From Verrucomicrobiota bacterium (GTDB lineage: Bacteria > Verrucomicrobiota > Verrucomicrobiia > Opitutales > Opitutaceae), in NCBI GenBank assembly GCA_023426435.1, contig JAFAAS010000185.1, positions 1-64,000 on the forward strand: a stretch of DNA of 64,000 bases. The letters are read 5' to 3'. This document shows positions 9,264-18,184 of this stretch, one piece after another. Numbering within the stretch: the first letter of the stretch is position 1; every line of letters begins with the position of its first letter. Made by a program: the position numbers and the translations under genes. The notes below the pieces were generated by a model. It ran no database searches. It was not told where the DNA came from and saw nothing but the letters and a program-made list of their open reading frames with translations.

Positions 9264-10553
9264 ATGACGAAGTTGCTTGCGGGGTTCCTGATGTTGTCCG
9301 GTTTGAGTGGCGTGATCATGCACGCCGAAGTTCGGCCCGCGCGTTTGGAAGAAACGACTCCGCCTCCTTACACCTTGCCCGATCCGCTGGTGAAGGAAGA
9401 TGGGCAGCCGGTGCGGGATGTCGAAGCGTGGCGTGCGCGGCGCGTGGAGCTGCTCCAGTTGTTTGCGCGTGAAGTTTACGGGCGCACGCCGAGCGGACGG
9501 CCGGACGGGATGCGGGCGGACGTGGTTTCGATCGATCGCGGCGCGATCGATGGCGGCGCGACGCGGAAGGAAGTTCGGATCCGTTTCGGGTCGGATGACC
9601 ATGCGCCCGGGATGACGGTGCTGATGTATGTGCCGAATCGGAAAGAAGGAGAGAAGGTGCCGGCATTTTTGGGGTTAAACTTTTATGGCAATCACACGGT
9701 TCAGCCGGATGTGGGAATCGCGCTTTCGACGGCGTGGATGCCGGAGCGGGCGATCGGCGTGGTAAACCATCGGGCGACGGAGGCGTCGCGAGGAAGTGCG
9801 GCGACGCGGTGGCCGGTGCGGGACATTGTGCGGCGGGGTTACGCGGTGGTGACGGTGTATTGCGGCGATCTTTGTCCGGATCGATCCGATGGACTCGCGA
9901 GCGGCGTGAATGGCTGGATGACGGGCGTGGGGACCGAGGAGCGAGCGGAGCAGGCGTGGGGTGCGATCGGCGTGTGGGCGTGGGGACTGAGTCGGGTGCT
10001 CGATTATCTTGAAACGGATCCGGATGTGGACGCGACGTGCGTGGCGGTGCACGGGCATTCGCGTTTGGGGAAGGCGGCGCTTTGGGCGGCGGCACAGGAC
10101 GAGAGGTTTGCGCTGGTCGTTTCGAACGAGTCGGGCTGTGGCGGCGCGGCGTTGAGCAAGCGGATCCACGGTGAGACGGTGGCGAAGATCAATGAGCGTT
10201 TTCCGCACTGGTTCGCGAAGAACTTTCGCCACTACAACGATCGCGAAGCGGCGCTGCCGGTGGATCAACATCAACTGCTGGCGTTGATTGCGCCGCGTCC
10301 GCTGCATGTCGCGAGTGCGGAGGAGGACGACTGGGCGGATCCGCGGGGAGAGTTTCTGGCGGTGAAGGCGGCGGAGCCGGTGTATCGACTCTTTGGATTG
10401 AGCGGGCCGGAAACGGCGGACGTGCCGTTATTGCATTCGCCGACGGGCGAGGCGCTGCGCTATCACATTCGGGGCGGGAAGCACGATATCACGGATTACG
10501 ATTGGTCGGCGTTTCTGGATTTTGCGGATCGCTGGTTGAAGACGTCGCGGTGA
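9264..10553 (+). CDS. Glucuronoyl esterase-like protein, carbohydrate esterase family 15
   Basis: CE15 enzymes cleave ester bonds between lignin alcohols and glucuronic acid side chains of xylan. After a signal peptide ([21 protein letters not shown]) the 429-residue protein shows the alpha/beta hydrolase core. The nucleophile Ser266 lies in [11 protein letters not shown], a candidate acid Glu289 in NESGCGGAA, and a candidate base His407 in GGKHDITDY. Phrases such as [23 protein letters not shown] and the [19 protein letters not shown] region are typical of bacterial CE15. CE15 enzymes from Opitutus terrae have been characterised biochemically. A GH67-like gene lies 1 kb downstream on the other strand, consistent with glucuronoxylan attack. 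Confidence 0.88.
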   Translation: MTKLLAGFLMLSGLSGVIMHAEVRPARLEETTPPPYTLPDPLVKEDGQPVRDVEAWRARRVELLQLFAREVYGRTPSGRPDGMRADVVSIDRGAIDGGATRKEVRIRFGSDDHAPGMTVLMYVPNRKEGEKVPAFLGLNFYGNHTVQPDVGIALSTAWMPERAIGVVNHRATEASRGSAATRWPVRDIVRRGYAVVTVYCGDLCPDRSDGLASGVNGWMTGVGTEERAEQAWGAIGVWAWGLSRVLDYLETDPDVDATCVAVHGHSRLGKAALWAAAQDERFALVVSNESGCGGAALSKRIHGETVAKINERFPHWFAKNFRHYNDREAALPVDQHQLLALIAPRPLHVASAEEDDWADPRGEFLAVKAAEPVYRLFGLSGPETADVPLLHSPTGEALRYHIRGGKHDITDYDWSAFLDFADRWLKTSR

Positions 10554-10650
10554 GCGGCGGAGCCCCGATTCGCGGTTGGTGCGACGCTCCGATGGCGGGA
10601 GGAGCTGCGGCGGATAAGTTGGCGGGACGATGGGAACCGCAGCGTTTTCA

Positions 10651-10683
10651 ACCACGAAGCGACACGCATGGTCACGAATGGCT
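10651..10683. repeat. Copy of the ACCACGAA-type dispersed repeat
   Basis: The stretch contains AACCACGAAG followed by CATGGTCACGAATGG. It resembles the ACCACGGATGG...CACGAA elements seen near 44.7 kb and 49.0-49.2 kb. It is a diverged copy, recognised by eye. Confidence 0.45.
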
Positions 10684-10706
10684 GACGACGCACTCAGGAG
10701 CGCGGC

Positions 10707-11093
10707 GTGTCAGGAGCAGTAACGAAGGTAAATGATCCGAAATCGACGATGGCTTATTTGCGACAACGACCACGGATTGCGCCGACGGGCCGCGTGACCT
10801 TGCGGATTACTCCGGCGCAGCGAGACGAACTGATGCGAAGTCCCCGGACGCCGGCGCCGCTGGGACACGCGTTGCATCGCGCTCCGGTGAAGCGGGGATG
10901 GTTGAACCTGCGCGTCGGCCGCGACGATCTCGCGACATTGATCATGGCGGCGGCGGAGCTGCGCGCGAAGGACAAGAAAGGAGAGCGCGTGCTGGCGTCG
11001 CTACTCGATTATCTGGAGGAGCTCGAGGAGCGGTTCGTCGATCCTGAGAACGAAAAAGGCGGCGCCGGAGCGCCGCCGGAGGCGGGAGACTGA
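10707..11093 (+). CDS. Conserved-looking hypothetical protein, 128 aa
   Basis: I do not recognise the family. The protein is basic in its first half (RPRIAPTGRVTLRITPAQRDEL) and helical and acidic in its second (LLDYLEELEERF), ending in a Gly/Ala/Pro tail. The GTG start is chosen because an AGGAG sequence lies six bases upstream. An internal ATG at 10749 is a weaker alternative. It is probably cytoplasmic, with no signal peptide or membrane segment. It converges with the next gene with only four bases between stops. Confidence 0.6.
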   Translation: MSGAVTKVNDPKSTMAYLRQRPRIAPTGRVTLRITPAQRDELMRSPRTPAPLGHALHRAPVKRGWLNLRVGRDDLATLIMAAAELRAKDKKGERVLASLLDYLEELEERFVDPENEKGGAGAPPEAGD

Positions 11094-11097
11094 GACG

Positions 11098-11511
11098 TTA
11101 TTTTTTGGACGGGGTCTTGAACTCGATTTTTTCGTAACCCTCGGCTTCGAGGATCACGCGATCTTCGGCCGCGAGGTCGTCGATGGTCCACGATTCTCCG
11201 GCGGCAAGCTCACGAACCGGGAGTTTGATCGTGTTGGCGCGATTGTGGGAAGTGACGCTCCAAACGATCGTGCCGCGGACGGAGAGGTTTTGTTTCGATG
11301 TGTTCGTGAGGGTCAGCGCGTAAGGGCCGCCGTTTTCGCCTGGCGTTCCGCGGGCGAACGTCCCGCTCAACGGAAGCTGGGGAGCGGATTTTTCGGAGAG
11401 TGGTTGAAGATCGGATCCGTTGGCGAATGTGGTCGCCGAAGCGAGGAGCAGGGCGACGGTCAAAGAAGCGACAAGCGCGAGCACGCGTGAGCGAAGGAGG
11501 TATTGTTTCAT
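11098..11511 (-). CDS. Secreted hypothetical protein, 137 aa
   Basis: A signal peptide (VLALVASLTVALLLASATTFA) precedes a small domain of alternating strands (GPYALTLTNTSKQNLSVRGTIVWSV), consistent with a beta-sandwich of the immunoglobulin or fibronectin kind. There are no cysteines or catalytic motifs. The ATG is fixed by the signal peptide. The function is unknown; it probably lies in the periplasm or outside the cell. Confidence 0.65.
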   Translation of the reverse strand: MKQYLLRSRVLALVASLTVALLLASATTFANGSDLQPLSEKSAPQLPLSGTFARGTPGENGGPYALTLTNTSKQNLSVRGTIVWSVTSHNRANTIKLPVRELAAGESWTIDDLAAEDRVILEAEGYEKIEFKTPSKK

Positions 11512-11607
11512 GGTGAGGTGGCTGCTCCTTAACAATGGGATTGGCCGCCCAGCCGGCAAGACGTGAATGTTTGGCGATGCGGCGGCGCGGGTGCCACGCG
11601 GTTGCGA

Positions 11608-13752
11608 TCACGGAGTGCGCGGGGCGCGCGCAACTTCGACGTCGTGGGCGACTTCGTCGCGGATGAGCGCCCAATGGAAGAGGTTGTCGGGGTTGGCCTC
11701 GAAGAAGTTGTGGTTGTAGTGGGTGAGCGGCATGTCGCGGTAGAGCGGGCGGGTGACTTTCACGAGATCGTCCCAGTGGGCGACAGCGCGCTCGAGGTGC
11801 GCGATGGCGGTTTGCTGGAGGGCGGTGTCACCGGAAAGTCGATACTGCTGGAGGGCGACGGCGCCGCGCAGTTTTTCGGCGAGGTGAAGACCGAGGTGAG
11901 ACCAGGCTTGAACGTCGGCGACCTCGTAGCGGAGGGTGGCGTTGCCGGTCGTGTCGATGGGGGTGACCAAACGAAGCGCTTCGCGGCAATCGCGCTCGAG
12001 TTGGTGGGCGAGGACGGGCGGGGTGATCCGATCGGCGCCGAACGCGCCGTCACGCGAAAGCGTGTCGACGTAGTCTTTTACGGATACGTAGTCGGGATCG
12101 AGCGTGGGCTGGTTGATCAGCGCGTCGACGCCGATGTAGCGGGTGTAGTCGCCCTGGAGCGCGAGGAAGCCCTCGCCATAGAGCGTGAAATCCCAGCGGG
12201 TGTCGTAGAGCGAGTTGAGGCGGAGCTGCGTGGAGGAAGCGAGCGAGTAGGCGGCGAGGAGGTTGTTGCCTTTGTCGCCGTAGCGGCGGTTGAACTCGGC
12301 CTGGAAAACGGCGTCGGGCGTCTCGGGATTATAGAGGAGGCGGCCCCAAAGTTTGTAGAAGAGCCATTGACGTTCGAAGGCCCACGTCCAATCGACGGGA
12401 TCCTTCGTGGCGGTGAAGTAGTCGAGTGCGGGGATGTAGCATTCGGAGCCGATGAAGTAACCGCCGACGTAATCCTGGACGCCGTTGAGGGCGATGTGTT
12501 GGCGGATGAAATGGGGCACGCCCCAGCGGAGCGCGAAGAAGTCTTCGTTGCGCGCCATCCAGGTAACTTTGTAGTTCGTCGGCGCGGGGTCGAAGTAGGT
12601 CGAGCCGAGTTTGCCCCCGTGAACTTTCACGAGTCTCGGCGTTGAGTAGGCGTGGGACCAGTTGAACTTCATTTCGGTCCAGATCGGGCCGGAGAAGGTG
12701 TTGCCCAGTCGCTCCATCGCGGCGCGGGTGACTTGCTCGACGTCGCCGCTGACGCCGGGAGCGGAAGAGGTGCCGGAGGAGAAGGGCACGCGATGGATGA
12801 GTTTGACGGGGCGCTTGCGGTTGGCGTCGAGCGCTCCTGCGACGATGACGTCGTCCATCCATTTCTGGCGTTCGAAGGGCGTCATGCCCGCCATGCCCTC
12901 GCCGTGAGAAAGCCCGATGCCGTCGAGGTCGGGGTATTCTTCGAACATCTGCGTCACGCTCTCGCGGATGTAACGCCGGACGATTTCAGAGGTGTCGCCC
13001 TCGACGTAGTAGTGCGGGTAGAAATTTCGTTTTGCGACCTCGTGGGCTTCGGCGAATTCGCGGCTGACGAAAATGCTCCAGTGGACGATGTAGGTGTCGA
13101 GGCCGCGCTCCTTCGCGAGCCGGAAGATGCCGCGGTAGAGCTGGCGCCATTCTTCCTGCTCGGCATCGGACCAAGGGCTGGCTTCGGGGAAATTCTTGGG
13201 ACGCACCATGAACGTGAACGGGTGCATGTTCCAAAGACTGATTACGTTGAAGCGGTTTTCGGCCATCATGTCGAAGAACGCCTCCCAGTATTTGAGGTCG
13301 CGCGCGGTGGGAATGTGTTGATCGAGCGCGGAGCTCGGTCGGTAGGTTTCCCAAGGCAGATTGTATTTGATGCCGCGGAATTCGAGGTGCGGTTGATCGG
13401 AGGCGGGTTTGACGTCGGCGAGTGCGGTGCCGTTGCGGAGCGTTTCGGCCAGAGCGAGAGCGCCGTAGATCAGGCCGCGCGTGTCGCCCCCGTAAACGGT
13501 GATGACTTTGCCTTCGGGAATGATGGAAAACGCCTCGGGGCCGAGCCGGTGCGAGTTGATCGCGAGGCTGATCAGCGTGTCGTAGCCGGTGGGTTGCTGG
13601 CTGACGGTGTGCGATTGCTGTTCGAGGGCTGTGGCGATGCGGCGGGCGGCGTAGTTCGCTTGTGGCGTGTCGTCGTGAACGAGTCGGACCGTGGATGAAT
13701 AGGCGAAGGGGAGGAAGACGCAGGCGAGCAGGGGGAACAGCAGTTTTTTCAT
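11608..13752 (-). CDS. Secreted glycosidase-like protein resembling GH67 alpha-glucuronidases
   Basis: The 714-residue product has a signal peptide (MKKLLFPLLACVFLPFAYS). Its N-terminal domain (about 20-120) has the pattern of the glycosidase-associated alpha/beta fold seen in GH67 and GH20 (YAARRIATALEQ, IPEGKVITVYGGDTRGLIYGALALAE). A TIM-barrel region begins at LEFRGIKYNLPWETYRP and includes AENRFNVISLWNMHPF and DGIGLSHGEGMAGM. The C-terminal third is helical. Substrate and catalytic residues are not assigned; the GH67-like call rests on domain order and motif feel. Proximity to a CE15 esterase suggests action on glucuronate-decorated polysaccharide. An in-frame extension to 14493 is low-complexity and is rejected. 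Confidence 0.7.
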   Translation of the reverse strand: MKKLLFPLLACVFLPFAYSSTVRLVHDDTPQANYAARRIATALEQQSHTVSQQPTGYDTLISLAINSHRLGPEAFSIIPEGKVITVYGGDTRGLIYGALALAETLRNGTALADVKPASDQPHLEFRGIKYNLPWETYRPSSALDQHIPTARDLKYWEAFFDMMAENRFNVISLWNMHPFTFMVRPKNFPEASPWSDAEQEEWRQLYRGIFRLAKERGLDTYIVHWSIFVSREFAEAHEVAKRNFYPHYYVEGDTSEIVRRYIRESVTQMFEEYPDLDGIGLSHGEGMAGMTPFERQKWMDDVIVAGALDANRKRPVKLIHRVPFSSGTSSAPGVSGDVEQVTRAAMERLGNTFSGPIWTEMKFNWSHAYSTPRLVKVHGGKLGSTYFDPAPTNYKVTWMARNEDFFALRWGVPHFIRQHIALNGVQDYVGGYFIGSECYIPALDYFTATKDPVDWTWAFERQWLFYKLWGRLLYNPETPDAVFQAEFNRRYGDKGNNLLAAYSLASSTQLRLNSLYDTRWDFTLYGEGFLALQGDYTRYIGVDALINQPTLDPDYVSVKDYVDTLSRDGAFGADRITPPVLAHQLERDCREALRLVTPIDTTGNATLRYEVADVQAWSHLGLHLAEKLRGAVALQQYRLSGDTALQQTAIAHLERAVAHWDDLVKVTRPLYRDMPLTHYNHNFFEANPDNLFHWALIRDEVAHDVEVARAPRTP

Positions 13753-13911
13753 GAACGGAAAGACTGACGCGCGGCGAGCGCGGGGGTTGTGAGGGCGAAG
13801 CGGCGCGGGGAAGGTGTGAACTCTCCGGGGGATTGCTGCGAGGAACGCGCAATCTCCGGGCGGGGACGCGCCTGATGGCGCCGTGGAGCGCGGTGAGTAG
13901 TGTGCGCGGTC

Positions 13912-14055
13912 ATGAATCTTAAACGTTTCCCTCTTCTTGTAATTGCCGCAGCGCTGCTCGGCCTGGCTACCTTCACTTCCGGGTGTCGCACCATGGAAGG
14001 CGCGGGTGAAGACATCGAACGCGCGGGCGAGAAAATTCAGGAAAACGCGCGCTAA
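13912..14055 (+). CDS. Entericidin-like small lipoprotein, 47 aa
   Basis: A 47-codon frame starts at ATG and encodes a lipoprotein signal (MNLKRFPLLVIAAALLGLATFTSGC) with the acylated cysteine at position 25. A short tail follows, rich in Gly, Glu and Ala (TMEGAGEDIERAGEKIQ). This matches the entericidin A/B (EcnAB) family, small membrane lipoproteins that include a toxin/antidote pair in enterics. Only one member is present here. A strong terminator follows 23 bases after the stop, so this is a self-contained, probably well-expressed transcript. Confidence 0.85.
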   Translation: MNLKRFPLLVIAAALLGLATFTSGCRTMEGAGEDIERAGEKIQENAR

Positions 14056-14078
14056 ACGGCGCGAGTTTGCATTTGCGA

Positions 14079-14107
14079 CGTCCGCGGAGCGATCCGCGGA
14101 CGTTTTT
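14079..14107 (+). terminator. Rho-independent terminator of the small lipoprotein gene
   Basis: A perfect 10-bp stem (CGTCCGCGGA with TCCGCGGACG, loop GCGA) is followed by TTTTTC. Confidence 0.93.
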
Positions 14108-14174
14108 CTTTCCGGCGGGGTGATGAAGCGCGATCGCGGGACAATACGCGAGAGCCGGAGCGAGCGATTCACGT

Positions 14175-14621
14175 TCAAGCTGAACGAGGCGTCGCGGCGT
14201 AGAGCGCTTCGACGGAGTCGCGCAGGAGCACGATGAACGTGAAGACGCCGAGGGCGGTGCCGAAAGGGAAGGCGAGGCAGTTCACGCCGGCGACCACGAG
14301 CGAGAAGACGCGTCCGCGGCGTTGTTGAATCATGAATCCGGATACGAGGTTGGCGACGCCGTTGGCGACGACGATCACGCCCATCCCGAAGTAGAACCAT
14401 TTGAAGAGGGCGAGAAACTGGTCGGGTGGCGGAGCGGAGTTGGATTGCTGCCACGCTTCTGGATTCGAGAAGACGGACTCCATGATGAACCAATGCAGCC
14501 CGAGGAAGGCGAGGCCCACGAGTGCGAGGCCGGCGAGAACGAAATGAAAGATCGCCAGCAGTTTCAGGTGTTGGGCGTCGACTCTGCTCGAGTCGAGAGG
14601 AACAGGGGGTGGGGTAGGCAT
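14175..14621 (-). CDS. Four-helix membrane protein of unknown function, 148 aa
   Basis: Four hydrophobic segments are visible: HFVLAGLALVGLAFLGLHWFI, WFYFGMGVIVVANGVANLVSG, VFSLVVAGVNCLAFPFG and ALGVFTFIVLL. The first is preceded by a proline-rich N-terminus, and a short loop contains FMIQQRRGRVF. The layout fits a small inner membrane protein family common in Verrucomicrobia and Acidobacteria genomes. There is no catalytic motif and no signal peptide. It stands alone and converges with the entericidin-like gene. Confidence 0.7.
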   Translation of the reverse strand: MPTPPPVPLDSSRVDAQHLKLLAIFHFVLAGLALVGLAFLGLHWFIMESVFSNPEAWQQSNSAPPPDQFLALFKWFYFGMGVIVVANGVANLVSGFMIQQRRGRVFSLVVAGVNCLAFPFGTALGVFTFIVLLRDSVEALYAATPRSA

Positions 14622-14814
14622 CGGAGGGGAAACAAGAAAGGGGCGGGAAGAGCGCTAAACGTGGCCATGGGGGACTTCAACTCTCGGCAGAGAGACACGT
14701 GCGTCCCGGCCGGCGCCGTTTTCGAAAAGAGCTGTCCGGATCGCGGTGGACGGTTCGTCGAATGGGTGAGCGGCGATTTACTGCCGCGAAACTCAACCTC
14801 AATCCCTCCACATC

Positions 14815-15252
14815 ATGGCTACCGTCAGCACCTATCTGAACTTTTCGCGCACGACCGAGCAGGCGTTCGCATTCTACAAATCGGTTTTCAAAACGGATTA
14901 CATGGGACCGATCGCGCGCTTTGGGCAGATGCCTGCGGGCGAGGGATGTCCGGCGGTGCCGGACGCGGACAAGAATCTCGTCCTGCACATGGCGCTGCCG
15001 ATTCTGGGCGGGCATGTGTTGATGGGGTCGGATTGCCCGGACGCGATGGGCCAGCCGTTCACGCCGGGGAACAATGTTTATATCAATCTGCAGCCCGATA
15101 CGCGGGCGGAGGCGGACCGGCTTTTCAATGAGCTGTCGGCGGGAGGCCAAGTTGAGATGCCGATGCAGGATATGTTTTGGGGCGATTATTTCGGATCGTT
15201 CACGGATCGTTTTGGCACGCGGTGGATGGTGAATTGTTCGAGCAAGCTTTGA
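14815..15252 (+). CDS. VOC-superfamily protein (PhnB-like glyoxalase fold)
   Basis: The 145-residue protein has the paired beta-alpha-beta-beta-beta modules of the vicinal oxygen chelate fold. It begins with YLNFSRTTEQAFAFYKSVF and ends with GDYFGSFTDRFGTRWMVNC, which are characteristic of the PhnB/YjdN subgroup. Such proteins are often annotated as 3-demethylubiquinone methyltransferase-like but usually lack a known reaction. It is cytoplasmic. A second, distinct PhnB-type protein lies near 44 kb. Confidence 0.88.
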   Translation: MATVSTYLNFSRTTEQAFAFYKSVFKTDYMGPIARFGQMPAGEGCPAVPDADKNLVLHMALPILGGHVLMGSDCPDAMGQPFTPGNNVYINLQPDTRAEADRLFNELSAGGQVEMPMQDMFWGDYFGSFTDRFGTRWMVNCSSKL

Positions 15253-15334
15253 AGTTGGCAGAGGCGCGCCGCGCTCGTGATTCGCGAGTGGCGATGGGGT
15301 TTTATGGCCGAGGAGCGGCGCGCCCTCGCATCGA

Positions 15335-16570
15335 ATGAGCGCGGGTCACGACCATGCGGACGCGCTGGGAAACGATCGGATCGGGGAAACGCGCAGGGAT
15401 GAAACGGAGAGGGGTGAGCGCTCTGCTTTGGACGAAACGATGCGGCTTTGGCGCAATGGTCGCATGCGAACGTCGCGTGAAGGTCGGGATTCGTTACCGC
15501 AGGTTGGAGGCAAGGGTGCGAAGATTGGAACGAATGTGCGGCATCGCTCTTGGGCGCGAGCGCGGGCGAAAGAAATCGCGACGTGGGTTCGGTTGTTGGA
15601 GAAAGCGACGCAAGCCTATCGCCGTGCGTGCCGGCGATTGTTGTCCAAGGCGGATCTGCGGAAGGCGGAGGAAATCGCGGGCCGCGTGAAGTTCGAGCTG
15701 CAGCGGGAGAATCTACTTCGCGGCAACAAAGCGGAGAGTTGGGACGAAGGCAGGCGGGTGGCGCGCAAGCGGATCGAGCGGGAGTTTGGGCGTTCGTTGC
15801 GCGGGTATCGTCGGTGGAAAACGCTCGTTCGCGAGTATCGACGGGAGCGCGCGAGGCTGATTCGAGCGATTTCGCCTCGGCTTACGGGATCGGAGCTCCA
15901 CGTGGATTTTGGGACGGTGGCGCCGCCGGATTCGGGGGACACGCGGGTGTTCTTGGCGCCGTTCACGGTGTTCGATGTGAGTCGCGAAGACGCGTCGGCG
16001 ATCGTGGAAGATCGGTCGCTCGTGGTCCCGAGCATCGGACACATCGTCAACAACGTGGCGTATCGGCAGGAGGATGACGGGCCGATTGCGACGGATTTTT
16101 ATGGGATAAATTGGTCGGGGCGCTTGTTCAGTTCGGCGGCGTGCGGCGTTAATTTTACCACGCCGCGTCCGGGACGTTTGCGGATCGGCGCGGCGTTGCG
16201 GTGCTTTCACAGTCGGATCAGTTGCGCGCTGCGGGATCGGTTTGGGATTTCGGAGGCGGAGCTGAGCATTGAGGTGCGTTTGATCATCGCGGTGATTCAG
16301 CCGAATCGGACGATCAAGCTGCGGAAAACCATTCTGCAAGACGGGCTGACGTCCTTCGGGTCGGACTTGTCCCATGTGCTGCCGGAACTCGATGCGGACG
16401 GGGTGCACGTGATCGAAGCGACGACGGATGACAACTATGCGGCCGATGCGGGCGTGCAGATTCTCGCGGGCTGCGAGGTGTTTGTGTTGAGCGAGATCGA
16501 TGACATGCGCGCGTATGTGGATGCGCTGCTGTGGTGGCGATTGGAGAAGCTGACCGTCGAGGTGGTGTGA
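15335..16570 (+). CDS. Unrecognised two-part protein, 411 aa
   Basis: I do not recognise a family. The first half (to about residue 190) is highly basic and helical, with long Arg/Lys/Glu stretches (KADLRKAEEIAGRVKFEL, GYRRWKTLVREYRRERARL) that suggest a coiled coil or nucleic-acid contact. The second half is a compact alpha/beta or beta-rich domain (VFDVSREDASAIVEDRSL, IGHIVNNVAYRQEDDG, GINWSGRLFSSAACGVNF, VQILAGCEVFVLSEIDD). No signal peptide or membrane helix is seen. The start is uncertain: the ATG used lacks a clear ribosome site, and methionines at about residues 36 and 44 are alternatives. The downstream selO gene is 95 bases away on the same strand. Confidence 0.65.
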   Translation: MSAGHDHADALGNDRIGETRRDETERGERSALDETMRLWRNGRMRTSREGRDSLPQVGGKGAKIGTNVRHRSWARARAKEIATWVRLLEKATQAYRRACRRLLSKADLRKAEEIAGRVKFELQRENLLRGNKAESWDEGRRVARKRIEREFGRSLRGYRRWKTLVREYRRERARLIRAISPRLTGSELHVDFGTVAPPDSGDTRVFLAPFTVFDVSREDASAIVEDRSLVVPSIGHIVNNVAYRQEDDGPIATDFYGINWSGRLFSSAACGVNFTTPRPGRLRIGAALRCFHSRISCALRDRFGISEAELSIEVRLIIAVIQPNRTIKLRKTILQDGLTSFGSDLSHVLPELDADGVHVIEATTDDNYAADAGVQILAGCEVFVLSEIDDMRAYVDALLWWRLEKLTVEVV

Positions 16571-16665
16571 GGCGCGCGGAGCGTCGAGGGCAAGCTGCTG
16601 TTGGGGCGGAAGCAAAAATGGCGACGTGACTCGACGAGGCGGCGTTTCGCGGAGACGCTGCACGC

Positions 16666-18165
16666 ATGTCCGAATCTCTCCTCGCGCGCGATGCGTCCGA
16701 CCAGCCACAAGCGACATCGGGAGGGTGGCGATTGGATGACTCGTATGCGACGTTGCCGGAGCTGTTTTATTCGGCGGTGGAGCCGACGCCGGTGCGAGCG
16801 CCGCGTCTGGTGGTGTTCAATCGTCGACTGGCCGAAGAGCTGGGCCTGGAGACGGCGGGATTGGACGGCGAGCGAGGTGCGGAAATTTTCTCGGGCAATC
16901 GGCTGCCGCCGGGAGCGAAGCCGATGGCGCAAGCTTACGCGGGGCATCAGTTCGGGCATTTTACGGGGTTGGGGGATGGCCGGGCGATTTTGTTGGGCGA
17001 ACAAATTACGCCGAGAGCGGAGCGTTTCGATCTTCAGTTGAAAGGATCGGGACCGACGCCGTATTCACGACGTGGAGACGGACGAGCGGCACTGGGGCCA
17101 ATGTTGCGCGAGTATATTATCAGCGAGGCGATGCAGGCGTTGGGAATTCCCACGACGCGCAGCCTGGCGGTGGTGGCGACGGGCGAGCCGGTTTATCGCG
17201 AGACGCAGTTGCCGGGAGCGGTGCTCACGCGCGTGGCGGCGAGTCACATCCGGGTGGGAACGTTTCAATGGGCGGCGGCGGCCGGGGATGAAACGGCGGT
17301 GCGGGCGCTCGTCGATTATACGATTCGGCGGCATTTTCCGCACTTGGCGGACGCGGAGAATCGCGCGCTGGCGTTGTTGAACGCGGTGATCGAGAGGCAG
17401 GCGCGGTTGATCGCGCAGTGGATGCTCGTGGGCTTCATCCACGGCGTGATGAACACGGACAACATGGCGATCTCGGGTGAGACGATCGATTATGGGCCGT
17501 GCGCGTTCATGGATGCTTACGATCCGGATACGGTGTTCAGCTCGATCGACCGCCATGGGCGCTACGCGTATGGAAATCAACCGGCGATCGCGCAGTGGAA
17601 TCTCGCACGGTTGGCGGAGACGTTGCTGCCGCTGATCGATGTTGAAGAAAAGCGGGCGGTGGAGCGCGCGACGGAATCGCTGGGCGGTTTTCTAGAACAG
17701 TATCGCGAGCACTGGTTGAACGGGATGCGCCGGAAGCTGGGGCTGTTTGGCGCGGAAGAGGAGGATGAAGCATTGATCGAATCGCTTCTGGGTTGGATGC
17801 AAAAAACGAAGGCGGATTTCACGAACACCTTCGCGGAGATGGAGGAGGAGCTTCCGGCGGAGTGTGCGCGACGCGGAGACGACGAGTTCATGCGATGGCA
17901 TGCGCGCTGGCGTGAGCGGCGGCAGCGGCAGGAACCGTCGACAGAGGACGCGGAGCGGTTGCGGCGGGAGAGTTGTCCCGCGTTTATTCCGCGCAATCAT
18001 CTGGTCGAGGCGGCGCTGGCGGAGGCGGAGCGAGGGAATTTGAGCGCGACGGAGCGGCTGCTCGACGTGTTGTCGAAACCGTATGATCACGCGCGCAACG
18101 CGCCGGAGTATCGTCAACCGGCGGGCGAAAGCGGCGCGGGATATCGCACGTTTTGCGGCACGTGA
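16666..18165 (+). CDS. selO: Protein adenylyltransferase SelO (YdiU/UPF0061)
   Basis: SelO is a pseudokinase-fold enzyme that transfers AMP from ATP to hydroxyl groups of proteins and is linked to redox stress. The 499-residue protein carries the family hallmarks: AYAGHQFGHFTGLGDGRA, LQLKGSGPTPYSRRGDGRA, LREYIISEAMQALGIPTTRSL, and GFIHGVMNTDNMAISGETIDYG. The last contains the Asn and Asp metal and catalytic residues. The chain ends in FCGT, where eukaryotic homologues carry a C-terminal selenocysteine; here the codon encodes cysteine. It is cytoplasmic. Confidence 0.95.
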   Translation: MSESLLARDASDQPQATSGGWRLDDSYATLPELFYSAVEPTPVRAPRLVVFNRRLAEELGLETAGLDGERGAEIFSGNRLPPGAKPMAQAYAGHQFGHFTGLGDGRAILLGEQITPRAERFDLQLKGSGPTPYSRRGDGRAALGPMLREYIISEAMQALGIPTTRSLAVVATGEPVYRETQLPGAVLTRVAASHIRVGTFQWAAAAGDETAVRALVDYTIRRHFPHLADAENRALALLNAVIERQARLIAQWMLVGFIHGVMNTDNMAISGETIDYGPCAFMDAYDPDTVFSSIDRHGRYAYGNQPAIAQWNLARLAETLLPLIDVEEKRAVERATESLGGFLEQYREHWLNGMRRKLGLFGAEEEDEALIESLLGWMQKTKADFTNTFAEMEEELPAECARRGDDEFMRWHARWRERRQRQEPSTEDAERLRRESCPAFIPRNHLVEAALAEAERGNLSATERLLDVLSKPYDHARNAPEYRQPAGESGAGYRTFCGT

Positions 18166-18184
18166 AAAGCGGCGGTCGGCACGT

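Noticed and set aside
15262..15327. Inverted GGCGCGCC-type arms between the VOC gene and the 411-aa gene
   Set aside because: Arms are short and imperfect and could be chance in GC-rich DNA; no T run follows, so a terminator is not supported.
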